From the NCBI RefSeq assembly GCF_009910675.1, contig NZ_RSEJ01000005.1, positions 62,001-126,000 of the forward strand: a DNA stretch of 64,000 nt, in the 5' to 3' direction. The stretch comes from Photobacterium alginatilyticum. GTDB lineage: Bacteria > Pseudomonadota > Gammaproteobacteria > Enterobacterales > Vibrionaceae. The notes below the pieces were generated by a model. That model saw nothing but the letters and a program-made list of their open reading frames with translations. It did not search any database and was not told the origin of the DNA. The translations under genes and the position numbers were made by a program. Below, one piece after another: positions 55,474-64,000 of this stretch. Each line of letters starts with the position of its first letter. Position 1 is the stretch's first letter.

Positions 55474-56280
55474 ATGAGCCAAGGTTATTTGACGTTTCCA
55501 AATATTGACCCGATTTTGATTGAGATTGGCCCGCTAGCGATACGCTGGTACGGCTTGATGTATCTGCTGGGGTTTGTCTTTGCCATGTGGCTGGCCAACC
55601 GCCGGGCGGACAAGCCGGGCAGCGGCTGGACCCGGGAACAGGTCAGCGATCTGCTATTTGCCGGCTTCCTCGGTGTCGTCCTTGGCGGACGCATCGGCTA
55701 TGTGCTCTTTTATAACTTCGACCTGTTTCTGGATAATCCGCTTTATCTGTTTAAGGTATGGACGGGCGGCATGTCGTTCCATGGCGGATTGCTCGGTGTC
55801 ATTACCGCGATGTTCTGGTATGCCTATAAGCACGGGCGAACCTTTTTCAACGTAGCAGACTTCGTCGCACCGCTGGTGCCGTTTGGGCTGGGGGTTGGCC
55901 GCTTGGGCAACTTTATCAATGGTGAGTTGTGGGGACGCACATCGGATGTTCCATGGGCCATGGTGTTTCCGACTGGCGGGCCGCTCCCGCGCCACCCGTC
56001 CCAGCTCTACGAGTTTTTCCTCGAGGGCCTGGTATTGCTGATTATCCTGAACCTGTTTATTCGCAAACCGCGCCCTGCCGGGGCGGTGTCGGGGCTGTTC
56101 CTGTTCGGTTACGGCAGTTTCCGTTTTATCGTCGAGTACTTCCGTGAGCCGGATGCCCATTTGGGGCTGTTTGGCGGCTGGATCAGCATGGGGCAGATCC
56201 TGTCTTTGCCGATGGTGATCGGTGGTTTGCTGATGATGCTGTGGGCGTATAAAACCCAGCCGAGAAATACCACTGCGTAA
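55474..56280 (+). CDS. lgt: Prolipoprotein diacylglyceryl transferase
   Basis: Inner-membrane enzyme that attaches diacylglycerol to the lipobox cysteine of prolipoproteins. It has 268 aa (E. coli 291) with about seven membrane helices. Conserved residues: HGG in [10 protein letters not shown], the Lgt signature [27 protein letters not shown] and [17 protein letters not shown]. It would process the lipoproteins at 14161 and 44278. thyA follows after a terminator, as in E. coli. Confidence 0.97.
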   Translation: MSQGYLTFPNIDPILIEIGPLAIRWYGLMYLLGFVFAMWLANRRADKPGSGWTREQVSDLLFAGFLGVVLGGRIGYVLFYNFDLFLDNPLYLFKVWTGGMSFHGGLLGVITAMFWYAYKHGRTFFNVADFVAPLVPFGLGVGRLGNFINGELWGRTSDVPWAMVFPTGGPLPRHPSQLYEFFLEGLVLLIILNLFIRKPRPAGAVSGLFLFGYGSFRFIVEYFREPDAHLGLFGGWISMGQILSLPMVIGGLLMMLWAYKTQPRNTTA

Positions 56281-56297
56281 GCGCAGACGTTTTGACC

Positions 56298-56328
56298 AAG
56301 GCAGCACTCAAGGGTGCTGCCTTTTTTG
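56298..56328 (+). terminator. Terminator of lgt operon
   Basis: AAGGCAGCAC / GTGCTGCCTT hairpin with a short loop and a six-T run, 18 nt after lgt. Confidence 0.9.
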
Positions 56329-56393
56329 TATTCTGATAATATTGGGCGCAATTGTACCTTACTGGTACAGCTGAGAAATTAACGGGCAGGATG

Positions 56394-57245
56394 ATGAAAC
56401 AATATTTGGATCTGTGTCAGCGGATTGTCGATGACGGTGTATGGATTGAGAATGAACGAACCGGCAAGCGTTGCCTGACGGTGGTAAATGCAGACTTGAC
56501 CTATGATGTGGCAAATAACCAGTTCCCTTTGATCACAACCCGCAAGAGCTACTGGAAAGCGGCTATTGCGGAGTTGCTGGGCTATATTCGCGGTTATGAC
56601 AATGCCGCCGACTTCAGGGCCCTGGGAACCAAGACCTGGGACATGAATGCCAACGATAACCAGGCGTGGCTGAACAACCCTCACCGCAAGGGGCACGATG
56701 ACATGGGCCGGGTATACGGGGTTCAGGGGCGGAGCTGGCGAAAGCCGGATGGCTCGACCATCGATCAGCTGCGCAAGATTGTCGATGATCTCAGTCGGGG
56801 CATTGATGACCGCGGCGAGATCCTGACGTTCTATAACCCGGGCGAATTTGATATGGGCTGTCTGCGCCCGTGCATGCACACCCACACATTCTCGCTACTG
56901 GGCGATACTCTGTATCTGACCAGCTACCAGCGTTCTTGCGATGTACCGCTCGGCCTGAACTTCAACCAGATCCAGGTTTATACTCTGCTGGCATTAATGG
57001 CACAGATCACGGGCAAGAAGCCAGGTCAGGCTTACCACAAGATCATCAACGCCCACATCTACGAAGACCAACTGGAGCTGATGCGAGATGTTCAGCTTAA
57101 ACGCGAGCCGTTTCCTTCACCTCAGCTGAATATCAACCCAGACATCAAAACGCTGGAAGATTTGGAAACCTGGGTGACGATGGATGACTTTGAAGTGGTG
57201 GGCTACCAGCATCACGAGCTAATCAAGTACCCTTTTTCTGTATAA
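56394..57245 (+). CDS. thyA: Thymidylate synthase
   Basis: Converts dUMP to dTMP with methylene-tetrahydrofolate. It has 283 aa from the ATG at 56394 (a tandem ATG lies at 56391), with GCAGG just upstream. The active-site cysteine is Cys160 in [11 protein letters not shown], followed by [20 protein letters not shown] and the C-terminal YPFSV. Folate- and nucleotide-binding motifs ([26 protein letters not shown]) are intact. It is ~19 residues longer than E. coli ThyA, a length seen in other vibrios. A longer open frame to 56352 runs through the lgt terminator spacer. Confidence 0.96.
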   Translation: MKQYLDLCQRIVDDGVWIENERTGKRCLTVVNADLTYDVANNQFPLITTRKSYWKAAIAELLGYIRGYDNAADFRALGTKTWDMNANDNQAWLNNPHRKGHDDMGRVYGVQGRSWRKPDGSTIDQLRKIVDDLSRGIDDRGEILTFYNPGEFDMGCLRPCMHTHTFSLLGDTLYLTSYQRSCDVPLGLNFNQIQVYTLLALMAQITGKKPGQAYHKIINAHIYEDQLELMRDVQLKREPFPSPQLNINPDIKTLEDLETWVTMDDFEVVGYQHHELIKYPFSV

Positions 57246-57317
57246 AACTGTTTCCCGGGGTAACAAAAAACCGCAGCTGAAATACTTTGCTTGCCCGGAA
57301 CAGAAATGCAGAACAAC

Positions 57318-57347
57318 AAAAAGCCCCGCAATGCGGGGCTTTTTTGA
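57318..57347. terminator. Bidirectional terminator between thyA and nptA
   Basis: AAAAAGCCCCGCA / TGCGGGGCTTTTT between the convergent thyA and nptA genes. Confidence 0.92.
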
Positions 57348-57374
57348 TGGACCGTTGGTAGTGGTTGCGAGGAC

Positions 57375-58517
57375 TTAGGCCGTCACGGCCAGGATAGTAC
57401 TCGGAATTGCAACAAAGACGAGGCCAAGGTAGCCGGCAACAGCCATTTTGTTCTTGGTCGCCAGCTCACCTAGGAAGAAAGCGGCTTTCAGTGGTAGCTC
57501 ACGTAGCAGCGGGATACCAAAGATAAACAGGGTCGCCAGCACGTTGAACGACAGGTGTACCAGAGCAATTTGCAGGGCAAATACCGCATTGTCGCCAGAG
57601 ATTGCCGTTGCAGCCAGCAGGGCTGTGATACACGTACCGATGTTGGCACCCAGGGTGAAAGGGTACACATCACGTACCTTCAGCACTCCTGTACCTACCA
57701 GCGGTACCATCAGGCTGGTCGTCGTAGAAGAAGACTGAACCAGAATCGTAACGATTGAACCAGAGGCGATACCGTGAAGTGGGCCACGACCGATTGCACT
57801 CTTGAGAATTTCACGGGCACGGCCAACCATCAGGCTGCGCATTAGCTTGCCCATTGCCGTAATTGCTACGAAGATCAGAGCAATACCGATGAAAATCAGA
57901 ACGACGCCACCCATGTTGCCAAATGCTTCCAGTGGGCCTTTTACGACTTCCACGGCAGGCTTAGTTAGCGGCTTCATGAAGTTAAGTCCCTTCATGCTCA
58001 TATCGCCAGCATCCATCATCGGCGATACCAGCCATGACGATACTTTGTCTAGCAGGCCGAACATCATCTCTAGTGGCAGGAAGATCACAACAGCAAGCAG
58101 GTTGAAGAAGTCGTGGACTGTTGCGCTTGCAAACGCCCGACGGAACTCATCCTTGCAGCGTGCATGGCCAAGGCTAACCAGAGTGTTGGTCAGGGTTGTA
58201 CCGATGTTGGCACCCATTACCATTGGGATTGCCGTCTCAACCGGCAGGCCGCCAGCAACAAGGCCGACGATGATTGAAGTAACAGTACTGGACGACTGAA
58301 TAAGCGATGTTGCCACCAGACCAATCATCAGACCGGCGATAGGGTGGGAAGCAAATTCAAACAGCGTTTTAGCCTGTTCGCCTACCGACCATTTAAAGCC
58401 GCTGCTGACCATTGAGACAGCAACAAGTAGAACGTACAGCATGAACGCCAGGTTTGCCCAGCGGACCCAGCGCATAGAGCTGTTCATTGGCTCAGCAGTA
58501 GTGGCTTGGGTAGTCAT
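57375..58517 (-). CDS. nptA: Na+/phosphate cotransporter NptA-like
   Basis: Inner-membrane Na+-dependent phosphate carrier of the NaPi-II (PNaS) family, like V. cholerae NptA. It has 380 aa from the ATG at 58517 with GGAG 9 nt upstream. The duplicated family signature is plain: SLIQSSSTVTS in the first half and ILVQSSSTTTSLMVP in the second, each followed by a GANIGT motif. About eight to nine hydrophobic segments. A weak Pho-box-like sequence lies at 58593-58612. Position near hlyU and rpsT matches V. cholerae. Confidence 0.93.
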   Translation of the reverse strand: MTTQATTAEPMNSSMRWVRWANLAFMLYVLLVAVSMVSSGFKWSVGEQAKTLFEFASHPIAGLMIGLVATSLIQSSSTVTSIIVGLVAGGLPVETAIPMVMGANIGTTLTNTLVSLGHARCKDEFRRAFASATVHDFFNLLAVVIFLPLEMMFGLLDKVSSWLVSPMMDAGDMSMKGLNFMKPLTKPAVEVVKGPLEAFGNMGGVVLIFIGIALIFVAITAMGKLMRSLMVGRAREILKSAIGRGPLHGIASGSIVTILVQSSSTTTSLMVPLVGTGVLKVRDVYPFTLGANIGTCITALLAATAISGDNAVFALQIALVHLSFNVLATLFIFGIPLLRELPLKAAFFLGELATKNKMAVAGYLGLVFVAIPSTILAVTA

Positions 58518-59000
58518 AATCATTTCTCCATGACAAGAAGATGTCGTTTGGGTTTCATTTATTTGAAATCTGGAGGCGATGGTAGAGATCGAATATTTCA
58601 GAAATATGACACTGTCTGTCATAAAGTGAATTTGTGCTTATTTTGTGACCAGCAAGACGATGAGGAAGTGTAATTATTACTTTACCATTTGCTTTAAGTT
58701 TTTGTTTTTATTTTGGTTTTATTGTTTATCTGAAATCCGTAATAAACGAGATATTTTGCTCTTCAATGAGTGAAAATCAGCTATTTTTTCCACCTATTGA
58801 GCAGATTGGCAGTAGGAAATAAGACGGTTTATGACAGCACAAAATTTATTGTGCGGATATTACTTTGTTATAGCTCTAATAATTCGGTTTTTCCGAGTCT
58901 TAATCTCTAAACAAACGATTTCCCACATCAGTAGTGTGACGACTAAACTAAATTTACACATTCGTTGTGATATTTGTTTCATGTAAAGGAGTTACGGTCG
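58518..59000. other. Divergent nptA / nhaA intergenic region
   Basis: About 480 strongly AT-rich bases holding the promoters of nptA and nhaA. A Pho-box-like sequence near the nptA side is listed separately. No ORF or riboswitch is visible. Confidence 0.5.
58593..58612 (-). promoter_or_regulatory. Possible Pho box upstream of nptA
   Basis: On the minus strand GTGTCATATTTCTGAAATAT resembles the PhoB consensus (two CTGTCAT-type repeats 11 bp apart), good in the first half and weak in the second. It lies ~75-95 bp before the nptA start. Confidence 0.3.
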
Positions 59001-60158
59001 ATGACCGATGCAATTCGTAATTTTCTGAAATTAGAGTCCGCCGGCGGCATTATTTTGATTATCGCTGCTGCGATCGCAATGATGGTTGCGAACTCGCCAT
59101 TGGAGCCTCTTTACAACGGGACGCTGCATTCCTACGTTGCAGGTCTCTCTGTATCGCATTGGATCAACGATGGTCTGATGGCTATTTTCTTCTTGCTGAT
59201 TGGCCTTGAAGTTAAACGTGAGCTAATCGAAGGCGCACTAAATACGAAAGAGAAAGCGATCTTCCCGGCAATTGCTGCGGTAGGGGGAATGGTTGCACCG
59301 GCTTTGGTCTACTTTGCCTTTAACTTTTCCGATCCTATGGCGGCCAAAGGCTGGGCAATTCCTGCCGCGACCGATATTGCCTTTGCATTAGGTGTGATGG
59401 CACTGCTGGGGCCGCGAGTACCGGTATCGCTAAAAGCCTTCTTGCTGGCGCTGGCGATTATTGATGACCTTGGCGTTATCGTCATTATTGCGCTGTTCTA
59501 CAGCAGCGACCTGTCTACCATCGCATTGGCTGTGGCCTTCGCGGCGACGACAGCACTGTTTGTCATGAATGCCAAGAATGTTACCAAGTTGTCCTGGTAT
59601 ATCGTCGTTGGTCTGATCCTGTGGTTCAGTGTGTTGAAATCTGGTGTACATGCCACGCTGGCCGGTGTTGTACTTGGCTTTGCGATACCGCTCTCGGGTG
59701 AGGATGGTAGCTCTGAGAAGCACTCTCCGCTGAAGCACCTGGAGCATGCTCTGCACCCGTATGTTGCGTTCCTGATTCTGCCGTTGTTTGCATTCGCCAA
59801 TGCCGGTATCTCACTGGAAGGCGTATCGGTTGAAAGCCTGACATCAATGCTGCCACTCGGTATTGCCCTCGGTCTGCTCGTTGGTAAGCCATTGGGGATT
59901 TTCTCGGCGAGCTACCTGGCGGTAAAGAGCGGAATTGCGAAACTGCCTGACGGCATCGGCTTTACGCATATTTCGGCAGTATCAGTGCTATGTGGTATCG
60001 GTTTTACCATGTCTATCTTTATCTCGTCGCTGGCTTTTGTCGGCGCACCAGATGACTTCAGCACCTACTCGCGTCTAGGGATCTTGTTGGGGTCAACGTT
60101 ATCAGCGGTATTGGGTTATTTCTTACTGAGCCGTTCTCTGCCAAAAACGGAGGCATAA
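59001..60158 (+). CDS. nhaA: Na+/H+ antiporter NhaA
   Basis: Exchanges internal Na+ for external H+ in salt and alkaline conditions. It has 385 aa (E. coli 388) from the ATG at 59001 with AAGGAG 10 nt upstream. The paired ion-binding aspartates are Asp155-Asp156 in [13 protein letters not shown]. Other signatures are [38 protein letters not shown] and [17 protein letters not shown]-type [12 protein letters not shown] small exported-protein gene follows after 1 nt and then nhaR, its presumed activator. Confidence 0.97.
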   Translation: MTDAIRNFLKLESAGGIILIIAAAIAMMVANSPLEPLYNGTLHSYVAGLSVSHWINDGLMAIFFLLIGLEVKRELIEGALNTKEKAIFPAIAAVGGMVAPALVYFAFNFSDPMAAKGWAIPAATDIAFALGVMALLGPRVPVSLKAFLLALAIIDDLGVIVIIALFYSSDLSTIALAVAFAATTALFVMNAKNVTKLSWYIVVGLILWFSVLKSGVHATLAGVVLGFAIPLSGEDGSSEKHSPLKHLEHALHPYVAFLILPLFAFANAGISLEGVSVESLTSMLPLGIALGLLVGKPLGIFSASYLAVKSGIAKLPDGIGFTHISAVSVLCGIGFTMSIFISSLAFVGAPDDFSTYSRLGILLGSTLSAVLGYFLLSRSLPKTEA

Positions 60159-60159
60159 T

Positions 60160-60426
60160 ATGAAGCGTTATCTTCTAACCGTTGCATTACTGACATCTTC
60201 AGCTGCCATCGCGGCACCTGATTATGACAGTTGCATCAATAACAGTAATACGGAAGTTTGTCAGGCCTACCTGGCCGGTCTTAGCCATGGTAAGGCTAGC
60301 GTTGAAGACACCGCGATGATTGAGCAGGATGAGACATTCCGCTCACGCGCGCTGGAGCAACGTGTAGGAGAGCGTTACCGTAAGACTGTCCAGTTCGAGA
60401 AAAAGTCGATTCAGTCGACAAACTGA
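60160..60426 (+). CDS. Small exported protein between nhaA and nhaR
   Basis: An 88-aa protein with a clear signal peptide (MKRYLLTVALLTSSAAIAA, cleavage near residue 19). The mature part is short and polar with two cysteines (DSCINN, EVCQAY) nine residues apart, which could form a disulfide. I do not recognise a family. It starts 1 nt after the nhaA stop with GGAGG 7 nt upstream, so it is co-translated with nhaA. A terminator then separates it from nhaR. A periplasmic role in salt or pH stress is only suggested by context. Confidence 0.8.
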   Translation: MKRYLLTVALLTSSAAIAAPDYDSCINNSNTEVCQAYLAGLSHGKASVEDTAMIEQDETFRSRALEQRVGERYRKTVQFEKKSIQSTN

Positions 60427-60473
60427 CGAGATATATGCTCGCTTAATCATTCCCGCGATGATTATGGTTGAAG

Positions 60474-60514
60474 ACCCCGGAGGCACAGCGTAAGCTGCGC
60501 GTCTGGGGTTTTTT
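60474..60514 (+). terminator. Terminator of nhaA operon
   Basis: An outer stem ACCCCGG / CTGGGGT encloses an inner CAGC-GTAA-GCTG hairpin, followed by a T-run. It lies before nhaR. Confidence 0.8.
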
Positions 60515-60539
60515 ATATCTGGGAAGTTAGCAAAACAGG

Positions 60540-61427
60540 ATGTCTCATCTAAATTACAACCACCTCTATTATTTCTGGATGGTTTGCAAGCAGGGCTCGG
60601 TAACCAAAGCCGCGGACGCCTTGTTTCTGGCTCCGCAGACGGTTACCGGTCAGATCCGGGCACTGGAGGAAAGACTCAAGGGTAAGCTGACCAAACGCGT
60701 TGGACGGAACATCGAGCCGACCGAGCTGGGGCAGCTCGTGTTTAAGTATGCCGACAAGATGTTTGACCTGAGCTACGAGATGCTGGATATCGTTAACTAT
60801 ACCCAGCGTGAAAACCAGTTGCTGGAAGTGGGGGTGGCCGATGCACTCTCCAAGCGCCTTGTCAGCAAGATCTTGCTGGAAGGGGTCCCGGAAGACGAGC
60901 GGATTCACCTTCGCTGTTATGAGTCAACCCACGAGATGCTGCTGGAGCAGCTCTCGCAGCACAAGCTGGATATGATCCTCTCGGACTGTCCGGTGGACTC
61001 GACCCAAAGCCCTGGCCTGTATAGTAAAAAGCTGGGTGAGTCGACCATGAGTTTTTTCTGTTCCAAGCCCGCCAAGGCACTTAACTTTCCCGCCTGTATC
61101 GAAGATTACAAGCTGCTGGTGCCGGGACGCCGTACCGCCATGGGCCGCAAGCTGCACCATTGGTTTGATCAGCAGGGGATCACCCCGAACATTCTCGGCG
61201 AGTTTGACGATGCCGCGCTGATGAAGGCGTTTGGCTCCTACCACCAGTCGATGTTCGTTGCGCCTTCTATCTATGCGATGGAGATTGTTGAGTCCAATAC
61301 CATCTGCGAAGTGAAGCGGGTGAAGGAGATCAAGGAAGAGTATTATGTGATTTTTGCAGAGCGCATGATCATGCACCCGGCAGTAAAGAAGATCTGCGAG
61401 GCAGATTTCGGCAAGATGTTTAAATAA
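60540..61427 (+). CDS. nhaR: LysR-type transcriptional activator NhaR
   Basis: LysR-family regulator that activates nhaA in response to Na+. It has 295 aa (E. coli 301). The N-terminal helix-turn-helix is [36 protein letters not shown]-type ([12 protein letters not shown], then [18 protein letters not shown]), followed by a periplasmic-binding-like effector domain (~90-295) with [19 protein letters not shown]. Position right after nhaA, as in E. coli, supports the name over other LysR proteins. Confidence 0.94.
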   Translation: MSHLNYNHLYYFWMVCKQGSVTKAADALFLAPQTVTGQIRALEERLKGKLTKRVGRNIEPTELGQLVFKYADKMFDLSYEMLDIVNYTQRENQLLEVGVADALSKRLVSKILLEGVPEDERIHLRCYESTHEMLLEQLSQHKLDMILSDCPVDSTQSPGLYSKKLGESTMSFFCSKPAKALNFPACIEDYKLLVPGRRTAMGRKLHHWFDQQGITPNILGEFDDAALMKAFGSYHQSMFVAPSIYAMEIVESNTICEVKRVKEIKEEYYVIFAERMIMHPAVKKICEADFGKMFK

Positions 61428-61488
61428 TGTTGCTAATTTCCGGCTGTTAGCACGGAAATTCAACATTGATGGCTAGTAAACCCGGCAT

Positions 61489-61518
61489 AAATTAAGTACA
61501 TTAGCATTAACTTAATTT
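61489..61518. promoter_or_regulatory. Inverted repeat upstream of hlyU, possible autoregulatory operator
   Basis: AAATTAAGT and ACTTAATTT form a perfect 9-bp inverted repeat with a 12-nt spacer, ending 16 bp before the hlyU ATG. AT-rich dyads of this kind are typical ArsR/SmtB-family operators. Autoregulation is an inference. Confidence 0.5.
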
Positions 61519-61534
61519 TAATAATGGTGGAAGA

Positions 61535-61849
61535 ATGGAACTGCAGCAGATGGAGCAGAATGCTCCCAAGGCCGTAGCATTGCTGAAAGCCATGGCGAAT
61601 GAACGACGTTTGTTTATTCTGTGCTACTTGCTGGAAGGGGAAATGTCCGTGGGAATGATGAGTGACAAGCTGGGCTTGAGCCAGTCTGCACTCTCTCAGC
61701 ATTTGGCATGGCTTCGTCGAGACGGGTTGGTTGAGACCAGGAAAGTGGCTCAGACGGTTTACTATCGCCTAAAGAGCGAAGAAGTTCGGGCGATGATCGA
61801 GCTGCTGCATAAAATGTATTGCAGTGCAGAAAATACCAATGAAGCGTAA
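61535..61849 (+). CDS. hlyU: HlyU, ArsR/SmtB-family transcriptional regulator
   Basis: Homologue of V. cholerae HlyU, which activates haemolysin and toxin genes by displacing H-NS and responds to oxidants. It has 104 aa. The winged helix has the recognition region LGLSQSALSQHLAWLRRDGLV (shown as SQSALSQHLAWLRRDGL). The metal-site ligands of classic SmtB are absent, while the two redox cysteines of HlyU/BigR are kept: Cys30 (LFILCYLL) and Cys96 (KMYCSAE). The gene lies next to rpsT and murJ exactly as in V. cholerae. No toxin gene is in the window, so its targets here are unknown. Confidence 0.93.
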   Translation: MELQQMEQNAPKAVALLKAMANERRLFILCYLLEGEMSVGMMSDKLGLSQSALSQHLAWLRRDGLVETRKVAQTVYYRLKSEEVRAMIELLHKMYCSAENTNEA

Positions 61850-61867
61850 GGTCTGAATTCCAGACAT

Positions 61868-61895
61868 AAAAAAACCGGCTGATGCCGGTTTTTTT
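61868..61895. terminator. Bidirectional terminator between hlyU and rpsT
   Basis: AAAAAAACCGGC / GCCGGTTTTTTT with a 4-nt loop, between the convergent genes. Confidence 0.93.
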
Positions 61896-61918
61896 AATGC
61901 TCAATCGCAACTCTTCAA

Positions 61919-62179
61919 TTAAAGAGCTTTGATTTTCGCAGCTAGACGTGCTTTATGACGTGCAGCCTTGTTTTTGTGGATCAGGCCTTTAGTAGCCATG
62001 CGATCCATAACAGGTTGCATTTCAGCGAACGCCTGAGAAGCAGCTTCTTTGTTGCCAGCTTCGATAGCAGCGATAACTTTTTTGAAGAAAGTGCGCATCA
62101 TTGAACGACGGCTAGCATTGTGCTGGCGACGTTTCTCAGAAGTGATAGCACGTTTCTTAGCAGATTTGATATTTGCCAA
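61919..62179 (-). CDS. rpsT: 30S ribosomal protein S20
   Basis: Small-subunit ribosomal protein, 86 aa with a TTG start at 62179 (reads [19 protein letters not shown]). GGGAG lies 8 nt before the TTG. The UUG start is the known feature of rpsT and takes part in its autoregulation in E. coli. An in-frame upstream start at 62194 would add five residues not found in S20. Highly basic throughout. murJ is divergent, as in E. coli and vibrios. Confidence 0.97.
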   Translation of the reverse strand: MANIKSAKKRAITSEKRRQHNASRRSMMRTFFKKVIAAIEAGNKEAASQAFAEMQPVMDRMATKGLIHKNKAARHKARLAAKIKAL

Positions 62180-62388
62180 GGGTGTAACTCCCAAATTCTT
62201 GGTACGGTGACAATTTAAGGCCGAGGACTATGCCTGCAAAACCAAAGATTGTCAAATGATTTGTGCAAATAACCGCCTAACCAACAGAGTTGGCACTTGC
62301 GGATTAACACGGTTAATATGGCGGCAGATTTTACCAGCTTTTCGCCCTGTAAGTCACCTTTCTGGGCTATCTTTATGAGGTTTTTTTT

Positions 62389-63948
62389 GTGAGTAAGCGT
62401 CTTTTGCGCTCCGGACTGATAGTCAGCACCATGACTTTGGTCTCTCGGGTGCTGGGTTTGGTGCGAGATGTGGTGGTGGCTAACCTGATGGGAGCAGGAG
62501 CCGCGGCAGATGTTTTTTTCTTTGCCAACAAAATCCCTAATTTTTTACGTCGTCTGTTTGCCGAGGGGGCCTTTTCCCAGGCATTTGTCCCGGTACTGAC
62601 AGAAAGCCATGCTTCTGAAGATATGGACAAGACCCGGCTGCTGATTGCGCGGGCCTCGGGTACCCTGGGGGTTATCGTATCGGTCGTGACCCTGTTTGGG
62701 GTGCTGGGCTCCGGGATTGTGACCGCCCTGTTCGGTGCCGGTTGGTTTATTGACTGGTTAAACGACGGACCGTCGGCCCCCAAGTTCGAGCTGGCCAGCC
62801 TGCTGCTGAAAATTACCTTTCCTTATTTATGGTTTATTACCTTTGTTGCCCTGTCCGGGGCGATTCTCAACACCTTGGGTAAGTTTGCCGTTTCGTCTTT
62901 TACCCCGGTGTTTCTCAATGTCGCGATCATTGGCTGTGCATGGTTTCTGGCTCCCAATCTGGAGCAGCCGGAAATCGGCCTGGCTATCGGCGTCTTTCTG
63001 GGGGGGCTAATTCAGTTTTTGTTCCAGATCCCCTTCCTATATAAAGAGGGAATGCTGGTTAAGCCGCAATGGGGATGGAACGATCCTGGTGTTACCAAAA
63101 TCCGCACTCTGATGATCCCGGCTCTGTTCGGGGTCTCCGTTAGCCAGATTAACCTGTTGTTTGATACCTTCATTGCCAGTTTCCTGATGACTGGCTCGAT
63201 TAGCTGGCTGTACTACTCGGACCGTTTGCTGGAGTTCCCGCTCGGGCTGTTCGGGATTGCGATAGCCACGGTGATCCTGCCGGCCCTGTCTCGCAAGCAT
63301 GTCGAGAAGAGCAGCGAGCATTTTGCCCAGACCATGGACTGGGGCGTCCGCATGGTACTGCTGCTGGGGATCCCTGCGATGCTGGGACTGATGGTGCTGG
63401 CCAAGCCGATGCTGATGGTGCTGTTTATGCGCGGTGAGTTTTCCCCTGCGGATGTTGAACAGGCGTCGCTGTCGTTGCTTGCCTATGCATCAGGATTATT
63501 AAATTTCATGTTAATCAAAGTGTTGGCTCCAGGCTATTATGCTCGCCAGGACACCAAGACGCCGGTGCGCTACGGCATTATCGCGATGCTGACCAATATG
63601 GTGTTTAATGCGATTTTTGCCTACCTGTATGGCTACATCGGATTGGCATTGGCAACGGCCCTGTCGGCGCTGGTGAATGCCTCCTTGCTCTACCGTGGCC
63701 TGCACCGTGCCAATGTCTACCGGGTATCAAAAACAACATTGCTGTTTGTCCTGCGTCTGGTGTTTGCCGGGGCGGTGATGGTTGCTGCCCTGTTGTGGCT
63801 GTTGCCGGCGATGAGCCAGTGGCTGGCCTGGAGTCTGAGCTACCGGGTTCTCTGGCTGGCTGGTCTGATTGCTCTCGGTGCTGCGGCCTATTTGGTGACG
63901 GTACTTGTACTGGGAGTCCGTCTGCACCATCTGAAGGCCGAGGGATGA
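62389..63948 (+). CDS. murJ: Lipid II flippase MurJ (MviN)
   Basis: Flips lipid-linked peptidoglycan precursor (lipid II) across the inner membrane. It has 519 aa (E. coli 511) with about fourteen hydrophobic segments. Start is GTG at 62389 with GAGG 8 nt upstream, giving the usual MSKRLLRSGLIVSTMTLVSR. MOP-superfamily blocks are SRVLGLVRDVVVANLMGAGA, FFFANKIPNFLRRLFAEGAF and PGYYARQDTKTPVRYG. The charged residues of the central cavity (Arg in RRLF, RQDTKTPVR) are kept. It is complete; ribF would be expected beyond the window. Confidence 0.97.
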   Translation: MSKRLLRSGLIVSTMTLVSRVLGLVRDVVVANLMGAGAAADVFFFANKIPNFLRRLFAEGAFSQAFVPVLTESHASEDMDKTRLLIARASGTLGVIVSVVTLFGVLGSGIVTALFGAGWFIDWLNDGPSAPKFELASLLLKITFPYLWFITFVALSGAILNTLGKFAVSSFTPVFLNVAIIGCAWFLAPNLEQPEIGLAIGVFLGGLIQFLFQIPFLYKEGMLVKPQWGWNDPGVTKIRTLMIPALFGVSVSQINLLFDTFIASFLMTGSISWLYYSDRLLEFPLGLFGIAIATVILPALSRKHVEKSSEHFAQTMDWGVRMVLLLGIPAMLGLMVLAKPMLMVLFMRGEFSPADVEQASLSLLAYASGLLNFMLIKVLAPGYYARQDTKTPVRYGIIAMLTNMVFNAIFAYLYGYIGLALATALSALVNASLLYRGLHRANVYRVSKTTLLFVLRLVFAGAVMVAALLWLLPAMSQWLAWSLSYRVLWLAGLIALGAAAYLVTVLVLGVRLHHLKAEG

Positions 63949-64000
63949 TTGGCTTAAGTGCCGCTATTAATGTGGTGAACTAGTCAGAATCTGATTCAGA

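Noticed and set aside
1-64000. CRISPR arrays, insertion sequences, prophage, integron, tRNA or rRNA genes
   Set aside because: None seen. The only direct-repeat array is the 7-bp CCTAGAA tract, and the only recombinase is the housekeeping XerD.

Overview
The window is ordinary core chromosome of a gamma-proteobacterium of the family Vibrionaceae. Evidence includes a VpsR-type regulator beside lysS, a HlyU homologue beside rpsT-murJ, an NptA-type Na+/Pi cotransporter, two adjacent glutamate synthase loci, and ArcA, ArcB, GrcA, MutH and SrmB of enteric/vibrio type. The moderately GC-rich coding sequence and the E. coli-like order xerD-dsbC-recJ-prfB-lysS fit Photobacterium or a near relative better than V. 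cholerae, but the genus is an inference. I see no insertion sequence, prophage, CRISPR array, tRNA or rRNA.

Layout. 1-8.1 kb (minus strand): the 5' part of a second glutamate synthase large subunit, cut by the window edge, then the complete gltBD operon. 8.7-16.9 kb: the radical-SAM protein YhcC, a PAS-GGDEF diguanylate cyclase, arcB translationally coupled to an unknown lipoprotein, arcA convergent to them, then a DUF3293 gene with an RraA-like gene. 17.0-26.5 kb: a small exported beta-rich protein, a stand-alone aceK, the thrLABC operon with a readable attenuator, a dicarboxylate-type symporter, and grcA with a tandem FNR promoter. 26.9-34.9 kb: nfo, a small ORF, ung, a hemerythrin-domain protein, a DUF3545 protein, an AGCS alanine/Na+ symporter, yaaA, srmB and trmN6. 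35.3-44.1 kb: brnQ, fldB, xerD, dsbC, a 17-copy 7-bp repeat, recJ, prfB with its programmed frameshift, and lysS. 44.3-50.3 kb: a lipoprotein, a second DAACS symporter, a vpsR homologue, a 22-codon ORF before a DUF1127 gene, tas, and a small gene overlapping mutH tail to tail. 50.3-57.2 kb: mutH, an 0.8-kb intergenic region rich in DnaA-box-like sites, and the run rppH-ptsP-TSUP permease-lgt-thyA. 57.4-64 kb: nptA, nhaA with a small exported protein, nhaR, hlyU, rpsT and murJ.

Themes. Anaerobic/redox control recurs: ArcA/ArcB, perfect FNR-type boxes before grcA and in the arcA upstream region, and a HlyU with its two redox cysteines in place. Nitrogen and amino-acid metabolism (GOGAT, thr operon, alanine, branched-chain and dicarboxylate carriers) and genome maintenance (Nfo, Ung, RecJ, MutH, XerD) fill much of the rest.

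I found no wholly new multi-gene system. The best leads are a probable DARS2-like DnaA-reactivation locus between mutH and rppH, the (CCTAGAA)17 array in front of recJ, an ArcB that keeps Cys180 but has Ile at position 241, the lipoprotein coupled to arcB, and two tiny ORFs with very strong ribosome binding sites.
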